A DNA stretch of 64,000 nucleotides, taken from Planctomycetota bacterium (lineage in GTDB: Bacteria; Planctomycetota; UBA1135; GCA-002686595). This document shows, piece by piece, positions 63,293 through 64,000 of this stretch (the stretch's first letter is position 1; every line of letters begins with the position of its first letter). The position numbers and the translations under genes are program-made. The notes under the pieces are model-generated. The model did no database searches. It had not been told where the DNA came from and saw nothing but the letters and a program-made list of their open reading frames with translations. Location: NCBI GenBank assembly GCA_016709875.1, contig JADJLZ010000006.1, positions 124,001-188,000 of the forward strand, written 5' to 3'.

Positions 63293-64000
63293 CGCGCCTC
63301 GTGGCGCTTGGAGGCTTGCGCATTCCCCGCGCGCTGCTCGATGCGCGCGAGCGCGAGCTCGGCGCGGGCGAAGTCCGGCGCGAGCAACACGAGCTCCTCG
63401 AGCACCGCTCGCGCGCGGCCGTCCTCGCCCGCGGCGACCCACAACTCCGCCAGGCCGTAGCGCGGCAGCGGTTCCTTGGGGTTGGCGCGGATCTGCAGCC
63501 TTCGCGCGCGGTAGAAGGCCTGCCACTCGTCGTACTTGCGCTCGTTCGCAGCGCACACGGCCGCGCGCACTTCGTCCTTCCGCGAGCGCGCCTCCTGCGC
63601 GAGCATGTGCCAGGCGCTGGGCGCTTCCAGGTCGAAGGGCGCGAGCTCGACGAAGTGTTCGAGCAGCGGCCGTGCGCGCGCGTTCTCGCCGGCACGATAG
63701 ACGGCGCGTCCCGCGACGAGCGCGGCCTCGGGATCGCTCGGCGCGAACTTCGCGACGCGCTTGTGTGCGGCGGCGAGCTGGTCCTCCTCCAGATCCAGGC
63801 GCGCGAGCGCGACCGCGATGCGCACGCGGCCGGCTTCGGGCACGTCCGCGTGCTCGAGCAACGCGCGCGCCTCTGCACGCTTGCCCGCGCCGGCGAGGGC
63901 GCGTGCGTAGAGCGCGAGCGCCGCGCCGTCGTGCGCGAGCTCGCCTTGCTCCGCGACGAGCGGCGGCGCCTGCTCGAGCACCTCGCGCGCGAGGTCGAGC
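63259..64000 (-). CDS. TPR-repeat protein (partial, runs off the right edge)
   Basis: The reading frame is open from the window edge to the stop at 63259-63261, at least 247 codons. Helical TPR-like pairs are regular: ALALYARALAGAGKRAEARA, RIAVALARLDLEEDQLAAAH, ALVAGRAVYRAGENARARPL and ARAELALARIEQRAGNAQAS. The end is RYRELGGTEKL. A GTG at 63981 could be a start, but the frame before it (REVLEQAPPL) looks coding too, so the gene probably begins outside the window. Confidence 0.75.
   Translation of the reverse strand, partial: LDLAREVLEQAPPLVAEQGELAHDGAALALYARALAGAGKRAEARALLEHADVPEAGRVRIAVALARLDLEEDQLAAAHKRVAKFAPSDPEAALVAGRAVYRAGENARARPLLEHFVELAPFDLEAPSAWHMLAQEARSRKDEVRAAVCAANERKYDEWQAFYRARRLQIRANPKEPLPRYGLAELWVAAGEDGRARAVLEELVLLAPDFARAELALARIEQRAGNAQASKRHEARYRELGGTEKL

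Overview
The window is GC-rich (clearly above 65% by eye) bacterial chromosome, densely packed on both strands, with about 62 protein-coding genes. I saw no rRNA, tRNA, CRISPR array, insertion sequence or phage. The gene content (an arsenosugar gene pair, tandem TPR-secretin lipoproteins, HEAT and Sel1 repeat proteins, GldA/F/G-type ABC genes, a decayed gene starting MYIEDKGG) fits a member of the Planctomycetota. That placement is an inference; no ribosomal marker is present to prove it.

Layout. 1-7.6 kb: the start of a lipoprotein, a small decayed gene between two copies of a 35-bp repeat, comM, an arsenosugar peroxidase-like/ArsS pair, an aldolase-type PLP enzyme, a peptidoglycan amidase, an exonuclease-like protein and a run of small secreted proteins. 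7.6-22 kb: murQ with a dienoyl-CoA-reductase-like SDR, a beta-barrel candidate, a PaaZ/BoxD-type aldehyde dehydrogenase, a HEAT protein carrying a secretin-like segment, comEC, coaD, ridA, a hydrolase pair, a methyltransferase and uup. 22-29 kb: an ECF sigma factor with a putative anti-sigma, ychF, and a molybdate operon (HTH-Mop regulator, modA, modB, modC). 29-34 kb: lysC-trpG-degenerate trpC-CBS on the minus strand; opposite it, a small protein, a nucleotidyltransferase-like protein and a LOG protein. 34-51 kb: two complete peptide-type ABC importers transcribed away from a shared 143-bp region; the minus-strand one runs on into a YgaP-like protein and a Gld-type ABC exporter in one ten-gene overlapping chain. 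51-58 kb: a HAD phosphatase, two TPR-secretin lipoproteins and a uracil-DNA glycosylase. 58-64 kb: TPR, hydrolase-like, glycosyltransferase, Sel1 and TPR proteins.

Three themes recur. Co-directional genes are mostly joined by 4-nt start/stop overlaps (ATGA, GTGA, TTGA). Five of ten convergent gene pairs end on one shared CTAG. At least eleven genes at the head of a transcription unit have CCC directly before the start codon and no clear Shine-Dalgarno sequence.

Several otherwise conserved genes (comM, lysC, an oppD-type ATPase, one secretin, one TPR lipoprotein, two small secreted proteins) carry single frameshifts, often in C- or GC-repeats. I read most of these as probable sequencing or assembly errors, so 'broken' calls should be treated with care.
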